The notes below the pieces were generated by a model, which did no database searches, was not told the origin of the DNA, and was given only the letters and a program-made list of their open reading frames with translations. A stretch of DNA of 64,000 nucleotides, from positions 2,247,001 through 2,311,000 of the forward strand of contig NZ_OU015321.1 in assembly GCF_907163105.1 (NCBI RefSeq), written 5' to 3'. Each line of letters starts with the position of its first letter. The first letter of the stretch is position 1. Both the position numbers and the translations under genes were made by a program. This document shows positions 17,378-26,083 of this stretch, piece by piece. Source of the stretch: Cloacibacterium caeni (GTDB lineage Bacteria > Bacteroidota > Bacteroidia > Flavobacteriales > Weeksellaceae).

Positions 17378-18088
17378 TTAAATTCTTCCTTTTAAAAAGT
17401 CTTGTCGTAAATCTTCTTCTAGCTTTTCAATCGCATAACGAAGTGAAGTTCTGGGCATATTTTGGTAGTGAGTTCTCAAAAAATTCAATAATTTTTCTTC
17501 ATCTTTTTTGCCCATTTCTCTTAGAAGCTAACCGTTTGCTTTGTGCATCAAATCGTGAGGATGATTAAGATTATTCAGCGCCAATTCTATGGTTAAATCA
17601 TGACTTCCTTTCTTGATATGATACATGGTCGCCACAATTGCGATGCGTTTTTTCCACATGTTTTCAGAATTCGATAACTTTTTCAAGATTTCATCTTTCT
17701 GATTTTCAAAACAATATCTTCCTAATAATTTATAGCAAGACAAATCAACCAAATCCCAATTGTTGATATACTTTGTATTTTTTAGATAAAAATCAACGAG
17801 TGTTTTCTTCTCTTTTTCGTCTTTGGTTTTCTCAAATTTTGTTACCAAAATCAACAGCGCCACTAATCTCATTTCATGAAATTCTGATTTCAAAATTTCT
17901 TGAACATCATCTAAAGTGGCTTTTTGCCAATATTCCTTCACCAACTTTCTAGAATCTGGAACGACTACACCAATGAATTGGTCACCTTCTGCATATTGAC
18001 CTTTTCCCGTTTTAAAAAAATACGGCAAAAAATCTCTCTTTTCTGGTGTAGAAAGAAATTGTAAGGCTTCAAGGATTTGGTTGTACAT
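17378..18088 (-). pseudogene. AlkD-like DNA alkylation repair gene interrupted by an in-frame TAG
   Basis: The open frame from ATG 18088 ends at a TAG at 17530-17528 after HKANG. The same frame continues for another 49 codons (LLREMGKKDEEKLLNFLRT to the end at LKGRI) and stops at 17378. In the AlkD-like HEAT-repeat family this position is a Trp in HKxxGWxLRE, so a single TGG-to-TAG change explains it. All other family features are intact, including NNWDLVDLS and MWKKRIAIVAT. The intact product would be about 236 residues and would excise alkylated bases. The shortened protein lacks the last HEAT helices. It may be a recent nonsense mutation or a sequencing error. Confidence 0.85.
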
Positions 18089-18473
18089 TATTATCAATTT
18101 TATATTTATTATAAAAAATTAAAAGAATAATTGCAAAAAATAAATTAAAGCCATTTTCAATTAATTTCTCAGCAGAAATTGGGTGAATACCATAAAAAAC
18201 TAATTCTTTTATGTGATAAAGTAGAATATATAACGGCATTAAAATTCCAACGAAATAAATAAATATTTTAAAAATCTGATGATTATAATTTGTTTTTAAG
18301 AAGAACATTAAAAAAGTAGAAAAACTAATAAGAAGTTTTAGCCACTTTAAAACAAGAATTCCAGCAATTTCTGTTGGTTTAGAAACCAGCAGAAGCCCAT
18401 TTACAAAGTCTAGACTCACAATTGCAAGAAAAATGTAGAAAAAAATTCTACTTTTAAAAAATTCAGTTCTCAT
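18069..18473 (-). CDS. Hypothetical four-helix membrane protein
   Basis: A 134-residue protein with four predicted membrane helices (about 10-28, 42-60, 68-88 and 105-125) and short polar loops. I do not recognise a family. Its 3' end overlaps the start of the alkylation repair gene by 20 bp, so the two are likely co-transcribed. Confidence 0.55.
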   Translation of the reverse strand: MRTEFFKSRIFFYIFLAIVSLDFVNGLLLVSKPTEIAGILVLKWLKLLISFSTFLMFFLKTNYNHQIFKIFIYFVGILMPLYILLYHIKELVFYGIHPISAEKLIENGFNLFFAIILLIFYNKYKIDNNVQPNP

Positions 18474-18549
18474 AATTATTTAGATGCTTTGACTTCGTCG
18501 AATCTAAAGATTTCAGCATGACAAAGTGTGCAAAAATCTAATTTAAAAA

Positions 18550-18627
18550 TTTAAACACAGAGAAACAGAGCTTGTTTCACAGAGTTCACAGTATGCTCTG
18601 TGTTTTCGTTGTGCCTCTGTGTTTAAA
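18550..18627. repeat. CACAGAG-type interspersed palindromic repeat, copy 1
   Basis: Inverted arms TTTAAACACAGAG (18550-18562) and CTCTGTGTTTAAA (18615-18627), with further CACAGAG and CTCTGTG words between them. It overlaps the hflX stop codon (18623). A related copy is at 56337-56405. A separate short palindromic motif ending in CATGACAAAG lies at about 18486-18528. Confidence 0.75.
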
Positions 18628-19837
18628 CAACTTCCTCGTCATCAAAATATTCAAACAAGAAATCGTTATATGGAAATCTAGAAATATGAATTTTATGAAC
18701 CTCATCGTAAATCATTTTCTTCATTTCTGGAAAATTCTCTTTAGATAAGGCCGAAATGAAAACCGTAGGATATTTAGATTTTGCCATCCACGTTTTTTTC
18801 CATTCTTCCAGAGAAATGTTCTTTTTGGTAGCTGGAGTTAAATCATCTTCGTCTTTTTTCTCATAAGCAAAAGCATCTATTTTATTGAAAACCATAATCA
18901 TAGGTTTCTGATGCGCATTGATTTCCATGAGAATTTGGTTCACAGAATCAATGTGGTCTTCGAAACTTTCGTGAGAAATATCTACTACATGAATCAGCAA
19001 ATCAGCCTCGCGAACTTCGTCAAGCGTAGATTTGAAAGATTCTACCAACTGAGTCGGCAATTTTCTGATGAAACCAACCGTATCTGTCAATAAAAATGGT
19101 AAGTTTCCAATCACCACTTTACGAACGGTAGTATCTAGCGTTGCAAACAATTTATTTTCTGCAAAAACTTCAGATTTAGAAAGCGCATTCATCAAGGTAG
19201 ATTTTCCTACGTTCGTATATCCTACCAATGCAACTCTCACTACTTTTCCACGATTATTTCGTTGAGTCGCCATTTGTCTATCAATGGTTTTCAGCTTTTC
19301 TTTTAGAAGCGTAATTCTATCACGAATAATACGTCTATCAGTTTCAATTTCGGTTTCACCAGGTCCACGCATTCCGATTCCTCCTTTTTGACGTTCTAAG
19401 TGCGTCCACATTCTGGTTAATCTCGGAAGAAGGTATTGATATTGAGCGAGTTCTACTTGAGTTCTTGCGTAAGAAGTTTGAGCTCTTTGTGCAAAAATAT
19501 CGAGGATAAGATTGGTTCTATCGAGGATTTTCACTTCCATTTCTCTTTCTAAATTTTTCAATTGAGAAGGTGAAAGTTCGTCATCAAAAATAACGGTTCC
19601 TATTTCGTTTTCTTTTACAAAATTTTTGATTTCTTCTGCTTTTCCGCTTCCTACAAAGGTTCTAGAATCTGGTTGAGATAATTTTTGCGTAAAGCGTTTT
19701 TCTACAGTTGCACCTGCAGTATAGGCAAGAAATTCTAACTCATCGAGATATTCGGTAAGTTTTTCTTCGTCTTGATGCTGTGTAATTAAGCCTACTAAAA
19801 CGGCTTTTTCGTATTGATGTTCTTTTTTTTCGAGCAT
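18623..19837 (-). CDS. hflX: Ribosome-associated GTPase HflX
   Basis: A 404-residue GTPase. The N-terminal HflX domain (about 1-190) contains SRTFVGSGKAEEI and a coiled coil with GGIGMRGPGETEIETDRR. The G domain follows with G1 GYTNVGKST, G3 DTVGF and G4 NKID. HflX binds the 50S subunit and rescues stalled ribosomes under heat stress in other bacteria. A -7 element (TACCTTTG, minus) lies about 25 bp upstream. Its last codons lie inside an interspersed repeat. Confidence 0.95.
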   Translation of the reverse strand: MLEKKEHQYEKAVLVGLITQHQDEEKLTEYLDELEFLAYTAGATVEKRFTQKLSQPDSRTFVGSGKAEEIKNFVKENEIGTVIFDDELSPSQLKNLEREMEVKILDRTNLILDIFAQRAQTSYARTQVELAQYQYLLPRLTRMWTHLERQKGGIGMRGPGETEIETDRRIIRDRITLLKEKLKTIDRQMATQRNNRGKVVRVALVGYTNVGKSTLMNALSKSEVFAENKLFATLDTTVRKVVIGNLPFLLTDTVGFIRKLPTQLVESFKSTLDEVREADLLIHVVDISHESFEDHIDSVNQILMEINAHQKPMIMVFNKIDAFAYEKKDEDDLTPATKKNISLEEWKKTWMAKSKYPTVFISALSKENFPEMKKMIYDEVHKIHISRFPYNDFLFEYFDDEEVV

Positions 19838-19885
19838 AAGGTTTACTGACTACATTATTTTACAAAGGTAATATATATTCACCTA

Positions 19886-20152
19886 TCATAGAGATTTTGA
19901 GAATTTCCATTTTAAAATCAATAAAAAAACGGTGATGGCGATAGAAATACTGTTGGTCACCATCATAGAAATGCTGTCTTTTACCACACCATAATACAAC
20001 CAAAGCACACTGCTGATTATTCCTATAATACAAGTGAGCAAAGAGATTTCTTCGGCTGATTTTTCCTTGAAAATTTTAATAATTTGTGGGATAAAAAGCG
20101 CGGAGGAAATTCCACCAGCTATAAACCCAAAGACTTCTGGATTGATATTCAT
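19886..20152 (-). CDS. SemiSWEET-type sugar transporter (first of a tandem pair)
   Basis: An 88-residue protein with three membrane helices and the PQ-loop motif FIPQIIK near residue 22. This is the half-transporter fold that dimerises to move sugars. It is a close relative of the gene at 20223-20486 (same length, aligned MNxNPExxGxIAG start and LLxLKWKxS end), so the pair arose by tandem duplication. The substrate is unknown. Confidence 0.85.
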   Translation of the reverse strand: MNINPEVFGFIAGGISSALFIPQIIKIFKEKSAEEISLLTCIIGIISSVLWLYYGVVKDSISMMVTNSISIAITVFLLILKWKFSKSL

Positions 20153-20222
20153 GTTTTTCTTTCAAAGAAAATTCCTTTTCTCCAAAAGAACATTTCAAGG
20201 TTTAAAGAATCTTTTATAGAAT

Positions 20223-20486
20223 TTACTTTTCAGAATATTTCCACTTGAGTAAAAGCATGATAACTGCTGATATACAGACTACTACATTGGTAAGAATTAC
20301 AGAAGGAAGTTGTTTCCAAATCCCGTAAACTAACCAAATTAAAGTACTGATTACCACAATCATAAAAGACATTACAGAAATATCTTTTACCGATTTTGAT
20401 TTCCAAGTTTTAAAAATTTGCGGAACGAAGGTTATGCAAGACAATGTTCCTGCAATCAAGCCGAGAATTTCTGGGTTAAAATTCAT
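20223..20486 (-). CDS. SemiSWEET-type sugar transporter (second of a tandem pair)
   Basis: An 87-residue, three-helix PQ-loop protein with FVPQIFKTWKSKS in the first helix-loop. It is paralogous to the downstream neighbour 70 bp away. The two could form homodimers or a heterodimer. TGATGTG-like simple repeats (20487-20527) lie directly upstream of the start codon. Confidence 0.85.
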   Translation of the reverse strand: MNFNPEILGLIAGTLSCITFVPQIFKTWKSKSVKDISVMSFMIVVISTLIWLVYGIWKQLPSVILTNVVVCISAVIMLLLKWKYSEK

Positions 20487-20590
20487 TTGATAATGTGTTA
20501 ATATGATGATGAGTTGATATGATGATTTTTTTTAATTCAAATTTGCGAATTTTTTCAAAATCTTCTTCAAATCTACTCAATATCAAATTA

Positions 20591-21016
20591 TCAGTCCCAA
20601 TCTTCGGCAACAAATTTCATGGTTTGTCCATTTTTATTTTTCAAAGTCAAAAAATGTCCTTTTACTTGATATTTAGTTATCGTAGGTAATAATTTCCCGA
20701 AGTTTTCTTCTAATTTCACGTTTCCATCACAATACATCATGGTAGAACCAACTCCTGAGAAATTTATTCTGTGATTATTTTTCAATTTTACAGAGAAAAA
20801 AATACTGTTGCAGCCCATTTTTGCGCCACCTCCTTTATCGAGGTGAGTTAAGTCTAAATATGCTTTTTTCTGAATGAGTTCTTCCTTGGTAAATCCTTGA
20901 AATTCAACCAACATCCACTTTCTCTTCAGAGAAGAAACTTCTTTCTGTGGAGCAAAACTCATCATAAAAAATGAAATTGATAATAAGCTGATTATAAAAA
21001 AACGTGTTTTCATCAT
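20591..21016 (-). CDS. META-domain (HslJ-like) exported protein
   Basis: A 141-residue protein with a signal peptide of about 23 residues ending near MSFAPQ. The mature part matches the META domain: KWMLVEFQGFTKEE, MGCNSIFFSVK, GVGSTMMYCDG, TKYQVKGHFLTL. HslJ in E. coli is linked to novobiocin resistance; for this relative the role is unknown. No lipobox cysteine is present. Confidence 0.8.
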   Translation of the reverse strand: MMKTRFFIISLLSISFFMMSFAPQKEVSSLKRKWMLVEFQGFTKEELIQKKAYLDLTHLDKGGGAKMGCNSIFFSVKLKNNHRINFSGVGSTMMYCDGNVKLEENFGKLLPTITKYQVKGHFLTLKNKNGQTMKFVAEDWD

Positions 21017-21106
21017 AGGTAATTTGTAACAGACCAGTCAAATTATATACCAATTTTCAAAAATCGCTTTTAATTCATACATTTACCCATAAAATTTTTT
21101 AGATCA

Positions 21107-23239
21107 ATGAAAAGAATATTTTTACTATTCACATTTCTATTGAGCTTTGCACAAATGCGTGCAGACGAAGGAATGTGGCTGATGATGCTCGTAAAGAGAT
21201 TAAACGGAAAAGACTTACAAAAACAAGGTCTTAGATTAACTGCAGAAGAAATTTATTCTGTAAACAACTCTAGCCTAAAAGACGCCATCGTACAGTTTAA
21301 TGGTGGTTGTACTGCAGAAGTAGTTTCTAAAGAAGGTTTGCTTTTCACCAACCACCACTGTGGTTATGATGCTATTGCAGCACTTTCTACTCCAGAAAAA
21401 AATTATTTAAAAGATGGTTTCTTCGCCATGAACAACAAAGAAGAACTTCCTGCAAAAAATCTTTATGTGAGATTTTTAGTAAGAATGGATGATGTAACTG
21501 CTAGAATTAACGGGAAACTTAATCCTCAAATGTCTGCTGACGAAAGACGCGCCGTAATCGAAGCAGAATACAAAGCCATCCAAAAAGAAAATTCAGAAAA
21601 TGGTAAATATACTGTTGTAGTAAGAGATTTCTTCAGCGGAAATGAATTCTACTATTTCGTATATCAAGATTATAAAGACGTAAGATTAGTAGGAACTCCT
21701 ACAGAATCTATCGGTAAATTCGGTGGTGATACCGATAACTGGGAATGGCCAAGACACACTGGTGACTTCTCTGTTTTCAGAATTTATGGTGATGCTAACG
21801 GAAATCCTGCAGAATATTCATTAAACAATGTTCCATTAAAACCTAAATATCACCTTCCTGTTTCTATGAAAGGAGTAAAACCTGGTGATTTCACCATGAT
21901 TATGGGTTATCCTGGTAGAACTAACAGATATTTAACTTCTTATGGAATCAATCAATTGGTGACTAAAGATTATATCGGTTGGGTAGAAGCTTCTAAATCA
22001 GCAATGGATGTGATGAAGAAGTACATGGACAAAGACACTCAAATCAGATTAGATTACGCTTCTCAATACGCTTCTGTAGCAAACTACTGGAAAAATAGAG
22101 CTGGAACCATAGAATCTGTAAACAAAAACGGAACAGTTGCAGACAAACAAAAAGTAGAGGCTAAATTCCAAGAATGGGCAAACCTAGCTGAAAACAAAGC
22201 TACTTACGGAAATGTTCTTTCAGAAATCGAAGCATATTACAAATTAATTGCTGATAGAAATTTAGAAAGAAACTACGCTACTCAATTCCAAAGAAATGCT
22301 AAATATGCAGTTCTTCCTTACAGAATTGGCGCTGCTCTTAAATCTTATATCGAGCAAAACGAAGCTGGAAAAGCAGCTATGAAAGCAAGAGTTCTTGCTG
22401 GTGTAGAAGCTTCTTACGATGGTTTCCACCCAGTAGTAGAAAAAGATATGTTGCAAACTTTGCTTTCTCTTTATAAGAACAAAGTACCGTTTGATTATCA
22501 ACTTCCGGTGATGAAATATTCCAATCCAGCAGAATTAGCTAACCAAGCAGACGCTTCTATTTTCAGCACCAAAGAATCTCTACTTAAATTCATCGAAAAT
22601 CCTAGTTTAGCTGTTTTAGAAAATGATCCGCTTTACAAATTTTCAGGAATTATGGTAGCAGAAGCTATGATGTTTGGAGACAAATATGTAAAAGCTGATG
22701 ACCAATTTGCTAAAAACACTAGATTATATTTTGACGGTCTTAGAAAATCTATGCCAGAAAAAGAATTCTATCCAGATGCCAACTCTACTATGAGAGTAAC
22801 TTTTGGTAAAGTAGATAGATTACCAATCAGAACAGACAGACAATATTATGGCGTAAAAGATAACTTCTATACTGATATGAAAGGTATGGTGGCTAAATAC
22901 AAAAAAGGCGACGCAGAGTTTGATTTACCTCAAAGATTGTTAGATTTATACAAGAAAAAAGATTTCGGTCCATACAAAGACAAAAAAGGTTATATGCCTG
23001 TAAACTTCTTATCAGATAATGATATTACAGGTGGAAACTCTGGTTCTCCTATCTTAAACGGAAATGGTGAATTAATTGGTCTTGCTTTCGATGGTAACTC
23101 TGAAGCACTTTCAGGAGATATCGTTTTCGAAAAACAATGGCAAAAAACCATCAACCTAGATGTAAGATTCTTACTTTGGGTAATGGATAAATATCACGGA
23201 GCTGGTTATTTATTAAACGAAATGACTATCAGAAAATAA
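21107..23239 (+). CDS. S46 dipeptidyl-peptidase, DPP7-type
   Basis: A 710-residue periplasmic serine peptidase with a signal peptide of about 19 residues. The catalytic triad is visible: His in TNHHCGYDAI (83-84), Asp in DTDNWEWPRHTGDF, and Ser645 in TGGNSGSP. The residue that sets specificity in this family, equivalent to Gly673 of Porphyromonas DPP7 and Arg673 of DPP11, is Gly663 in LAFDGNSEALSGD. That predicts release of dipeptides with hydrophobic rather than acidic P1 residues. Length is normal for the family. A strong terminator follows. Confidence 0.92.
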   Translation: MKRIFLLFTFLLSFAQMRADEGMWLMMLVKRLNGKDLQKQGLRLTAEEIYSVNNSSLKDAIVQFNGGCTAEVVSKEGLLFTNHHCGYDAIAALSTPEKNYLKDGFFAMNNKEELPAKNLYVRFLVRMDDVTARINGKLNPQMSADERRAVIEAEYKAIQKENSENGKYTVVVRDFFSGNEFYYFVYQDYKDVRLVGTPTESIGKFGGDTDNWEWPRHTGDFSVFRIYGDANGNPAEYSLNNVPLKPKYHLPVSMKGVKPGDFTMIMGYPGRTNRYLTSYGINQLVTKDYIGWVEASKSAMDVMKKYMDKDTQIRLDYASQYASVANYWKNRAGTIESVNKNGTVADKQKVEAKFQEWANLAENKATYGNVLSEIEAYYKLIADRNLERNYATQFQRNAKYAVLPYRIGAALKSYIEQNEAGKAAMKARVLAGVEASYDGFHPVVEKDMLQTLLSLYKNKVPFDYQLPVMKYSNPAELANQADASIFSTKESLLKFIENPSLAVLENDPLYKFSGIMVAEAMMFGDKYVKADDQFAKNTRLYFDGLRKSMPEKEFYPDANSTMRVTFGKVDRLPIRTDRQYYGVKDNFYTDMKGMVAKYKKGDAEFDLPQRLLDLYKKKDFGPYKDKKGYMPVNFLSDNDITGGNSGSPILNGNGELIGLAFDGNSEALSGDIVFEKQWQKTINLDVRFLLWVMDKYHGAGYLLNEMTIRK

Positions 23240-23263
23240 GGCAACTTTGTAGCTTCTAAAATT

Positions 23264-23294
23264 AACCTCGGAGAAATTTCTTCGAGGTTTTTTA
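23264..23294 (+). terminator. Intrinsic terminator of the S46 peptidase gene
   Basis: Stem AACCTCG / CGAGGTT with an inner GAAATTTC palindrome, ending in T6. Confidence 0.82.
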
Positions 23295-23405
23295 TTACTT
23301 TTTACTCCGTTTAGTTTTTAAAAACCTTTTATAAAAACTCAAATTTTCTTATTTTTAGGAAATCATAATTTTTTAAACGTTTCTTTTTTCTCAAAATTCA
23401 CATAA

Positions 23406-23882
23406 ATGAAAACGGATTACATCACTTTTGAAGCAGAAATTAAGCAAAATGGCACTATGAATGCTGCCTTTGTAGACTTTCCTTTCTCTACAGAAGAATT
23501 ATTTGGCAAAAAAGGTCAGGTAAAAATCAAAGCTTTGCTTGACGAAAAAGTAGAATACAGAGGAAGCCTTGCCAAAATGAAAAGTGATGGTCATCTACTT
23601 GGATTAACTCAAGAGGTGAGAAAACAACTTGGGAAAACGTTTGGCGATAAGGTTACGGTGAAACTTTGGGAAGACCAAGAAGAAAGAATTGTAGAAATTC
23701 CTGATGATGTTTTAGAAGTTTTTGAAAAGAATAAAGAAGCTTTTGAAATGTATCAAAAAATGTCTTACACTCACCGGAAAGAATACATGAGATGGATAAC
23801 CGAAGCCAAAAAACCAGAAACCAGAGAAAACCGAAAGGTGAAATTGATAGAAATGATTTTGGCAGGTAAAAAAGGAATATAA
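23406..23882 (+). CDS. YdeI/OmdA-like protein with DUF1905 domain
   Basis: A 158-residue cytoplasmic protein. The N-terminal DUF1905 barrel (about 1-95) contains the conserved GHLLGLTQEVRKQLGKTFGD. The C-terminal OmdA/YdeI helix contains MSYTHRKEYMRWITEAKKPETRENR, the family signature. Function not established. It is followed after 17 bp by chaA and then a GNAT gene, so these three may form an operon. Confidence 0.85.
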   Translation: MKTDYITFEAEIKQNGTMNAAFVDFPFSTEELFGKKGQVKIKALLDEKVEYRGSLAKMKSDGHLLGLTQEVRKQLGKTFGDKVTVKLWEDQEERIVEIPDDVLEVFEKNKEAFEMYQKMSYTHRKEYMRWITEAKKPETRENRKVKLIEMILAGKKGI

Positions 23883-23899
23883 CTTAAATATAAACGCGT

Positions 23900-24967
23900 A
23901 TGAAATTAAAAAAACTTTTCCATTGGACAGTTATTGCTCCTATTCTAGCTTGGGTTATTTACTTTTTAACTCCCGATTCAGACAGTACAGTTATTTTAAT
24001 GCTTTGTGGCGTTTTTTTAATGTTAAGTGTATTTTCTGCAGTACACCATTCAGAAGTCATCGCACATAAAATTGGCGAACCTTTTGGAACTATTGTTTTG
24101 GCGATTTCCATTACAATTATAGAAGTAGCACTTATTATTTCGCTCATGACAGCAGGAGGAAAAGAAACCTCACATCTCGCCAGAGATACTGTTTTCGCAG
24201 CGGTAATGCTTATTTTAAACGGTGTTTTAGGTTTAAGTTTATTGGTAGGAAGTGTGAAATTTCACGAACAGTTTTTTGCCAGAACTTCTGCCAATTCCCT
24301 ACTCGTTTCTTTGATTGCAATTTTAGTGCTTACCCTTATTCTTCCCAATTTTACCACCAGCGCAAATGGCCCTGTTTATACACAACCTCAATTAATTTTT
24401 GTTTCTATAGCTTGTCTCACCATTTACAGCACTTTTTTATTGGTTCAAACGGTGAGACATAGAAATTATTTTTTACCCAATAACAAAGAAGAAGTAGTTT
24501 CTGTCCCTACTGCAAAAGAAAGTATTCTGAGTTTTATTACCTTATTGGTCTGTCTAGGAATTGTAGTATTAATGGCAAAAAAACTCTCTACACCTATAGA
24601 AACCATCATTAGAAATGCAGGATTGCCACAATCTTTGGTTGGAGTTATCATTGCAGCAGTGATTTTATTACCAGAAGGAATCGCTTCCATTAAAGCAGCC
24701 AGAAAAGATGATTTACAGACCAGCCTCAATCTTTCTTTAGGTTCCGCTTTGGCTTCTATTGGACTTACCATTCCCGCAGTTGCAGTAGTGTGCAGTATTT
24801 TTAATTTAGACCTTGTTTTAGGATTAGATTATAAATCGATGGTTTTGCTGGGATTGTCTATTTTTATCACCATGTTATCGCTAAGTCGAGGAAAAACCAA
24901 CATTCTTTACGGTGTAGTTTTACTCGTGAACTTAGCAGCTTATATTTTTACTGTAATTTATCCTTAA
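23900..24967 (+). CDS. chaA: Calcium/sodium:proton antiporter, ChaA-like
   Basis: A 355-residue inner membrane antiporter of the CaCA superfamily with about eleven helices. The two alpha-repeat motifs are visible: GEPFGTIVLAISITIIEVALI (about 60-80) and LLPEGIASIKAARKDDLQ with LGSALASIGLTIP (about 254-290). Each carries the central acidic residue needed for cation binding. It exports Ca2+ or Na+ in exchange for H+. Normal length. Confidence 0.9.
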   Translation: MKLKKLFHWTVIAPILAWVIYFLTPDSDSTVILMLCGVFLMLSVFSAVHHSEVIAHKIGEPFGTIVLAISITIIEVALIISLMTAGGKETSHLARDTVFAAVMLILNGVLGLSLLVGSVKFHEQFFARTSANSLLVSLIAILVLTLILPNFTTSANGPVYTQPQLIFVSIACLTIYSTFLLVQTVRHRNYFLPNNKEEVVSVPTAKESILSFITLLVCLGIVVLMAKKLSTPIETIIRNAGLPQSLVGVIIAAVILLPEGIASIKAARKDDLQTSLNLSLGSALASIGLTIPAVAVVCSIFNLDLVLGLDYKSMVLLGLSIFITMLSLSRGKTNILYGVVLLVNLAAYIFTVIYP

Positions 24968-24972
24968 TTGAT

Positions 24973-25485
24973 ATGAAAACCTACGAAACCGAAAGACTTT
25001 TACTCAAACCTACAGATTTAGAGGATGCCGATTTTATTCTTCAACTTTTAAATTCAGAAAGTTTCATCAAATATATTGGAGACAGAAACGTAAGAACCAT
25101 AGAAGAAGCCGAAAACTACATTCGCAATAGATGCTTTCCTCAGTTTGAAAGACTAGGTTACGGAAGTTTCACCGTAATTCTAAAGGAAGATTCCTCTAAA
25201 ATGGGAACTTGTGGAGTTTACGCAAGAGAAAACACAGATAATGCTCCTGATATTGGCTTTGCTTTTTTGCCAGAATTTGAAGGAAAAGGTTATGGCTATG
25301 AAAGCGCTAGTTTTCTAAAAAATTTGGTTAAAAATGATTTCAATATCACCAAATTGGGCGGAATTACGGTAGAATACAATCACGCATCTAGAAAATTATT
25401 AGAAAAATTGGGTTTAAAATTCCAAAAAAAATTCTTCATGGATGATGATCCAGAAGAATTATTGTATTTCGAAGCTGATTTATAA
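24973..25485 (+). CDS. GNAT-family N-acetyltransferase
   Basis: A 170-residue protein of the RimJ/RimL-like GNAT type. It starts with ETERLLLKPTDLEDADFI, has the acetyl-CoA loop region EFEGKGYGYESA (about 107-118) and a C-terminal NHASRKLLEKLGLKFQKK, all typical. The substrate (protein N-terminus or small amine) cannot be deduced. Five bases after chaA; its end faces the bcp gene with only 3 bp between stops and no visible terminator. Confidence 0.85.
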   Translation: MKTYETERLLLKPTDLEDADFILQLLNSESFIKYIGDRNVRTIEEAENYIRNRCFPQFERLGYGSFTVILKEDSSKMGTCGVYARENTDNAPDIGFAFLPEFEGKGYGYESASFLKNLVKNDFNITKLGGITVEYNHASRKLLEKLGLKFQKKFFMDDDPEELLYFEADL

Positions 25486-25488
25486 AGA

Positions 25489-25935
25489 TTACTTCAAAAT
25501 TTGAGCTGCGTGATTTTTGGTTTCTACTTTTTCGATGACTTCTGTGCAAACAGAATTTTCATCAAATAAAAAGGTAGTTCTCACGATTCCCATGAATTCT
25601 TTGCCCATGAATTTTTTGAGTTGCCACACCCCAAATTTTTCACAAACTTCATGGTTTTCATCAGCTAATAAATCATATTTAAACCCGAATTTATCATGAA
25701 ATTTCTTTTGATTTTTCACAGGATCTGCAGAAATTCCCAAAATCGTAAAGCCTTGTTTCGTTAAGTATTCTATATTTTCATTAAGGTTACAAGCTTCTGC
25801 TGTACAACCTGGCGTATTGGCTTTCGGGTAAAAGAAAACCACCAATTTTTTCCCTTTGAAATCTGAAGATTTAACCAGATTTCCGTCTTGATTATCCAAT
25901 TGAAACGTAGGAAGTGTATCACCTATTTTTAACAT
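25489..25935 (-). CDS. bcp: Thioredoxin-dependent peroxiredoxin (Bcp/PrxQ)
   Basis: A 148-residue peroxiredoxin. Peroxidatic Cys44 and resolving Cys49 lie in TPGCTAEACN, the five-residue spacing of PrxQ/Bcp enzymes. FYPKAN precedes it. It reduces hydrogen peroxide and organic hydroperoxides using thioredoxin. Length normal for the family. Confidence 0.93.
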   Translation of the reverse strand: MLKIGDTLPTFQLDNQDGNLVKSSDFKGKKLVVFFYPKANTPGCTAEACNLNENIEYLTKQGFTILGISADPVKNQKKFHDKFGFKYDLLADENHEVCEKFGVWQLKKFMGKEFMGIVRTTFLFDENSVCTEVIEKVETKNHAAQILK

Positions 25936-26083
25936 AATTGTAAAATTTTAGATTATAATTTAAAACACTCTAACTTGATTAAGAAATTGAGATAACTAAG
26001 TTTCAAATAAATTTGAAAGGTTACAATCAGCTTAATCTGCAAAATCAGCGAGAGTTTCTTATTTTTGCTCAAATTTACAGAAA

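Noticed and set aside
17528-17530. TAG decoded as pyrrolysine or other recoding
   Set aside because: No pyl genes or recoding element seen, and the family has Trp at the site; a simple point mutation is more likely.
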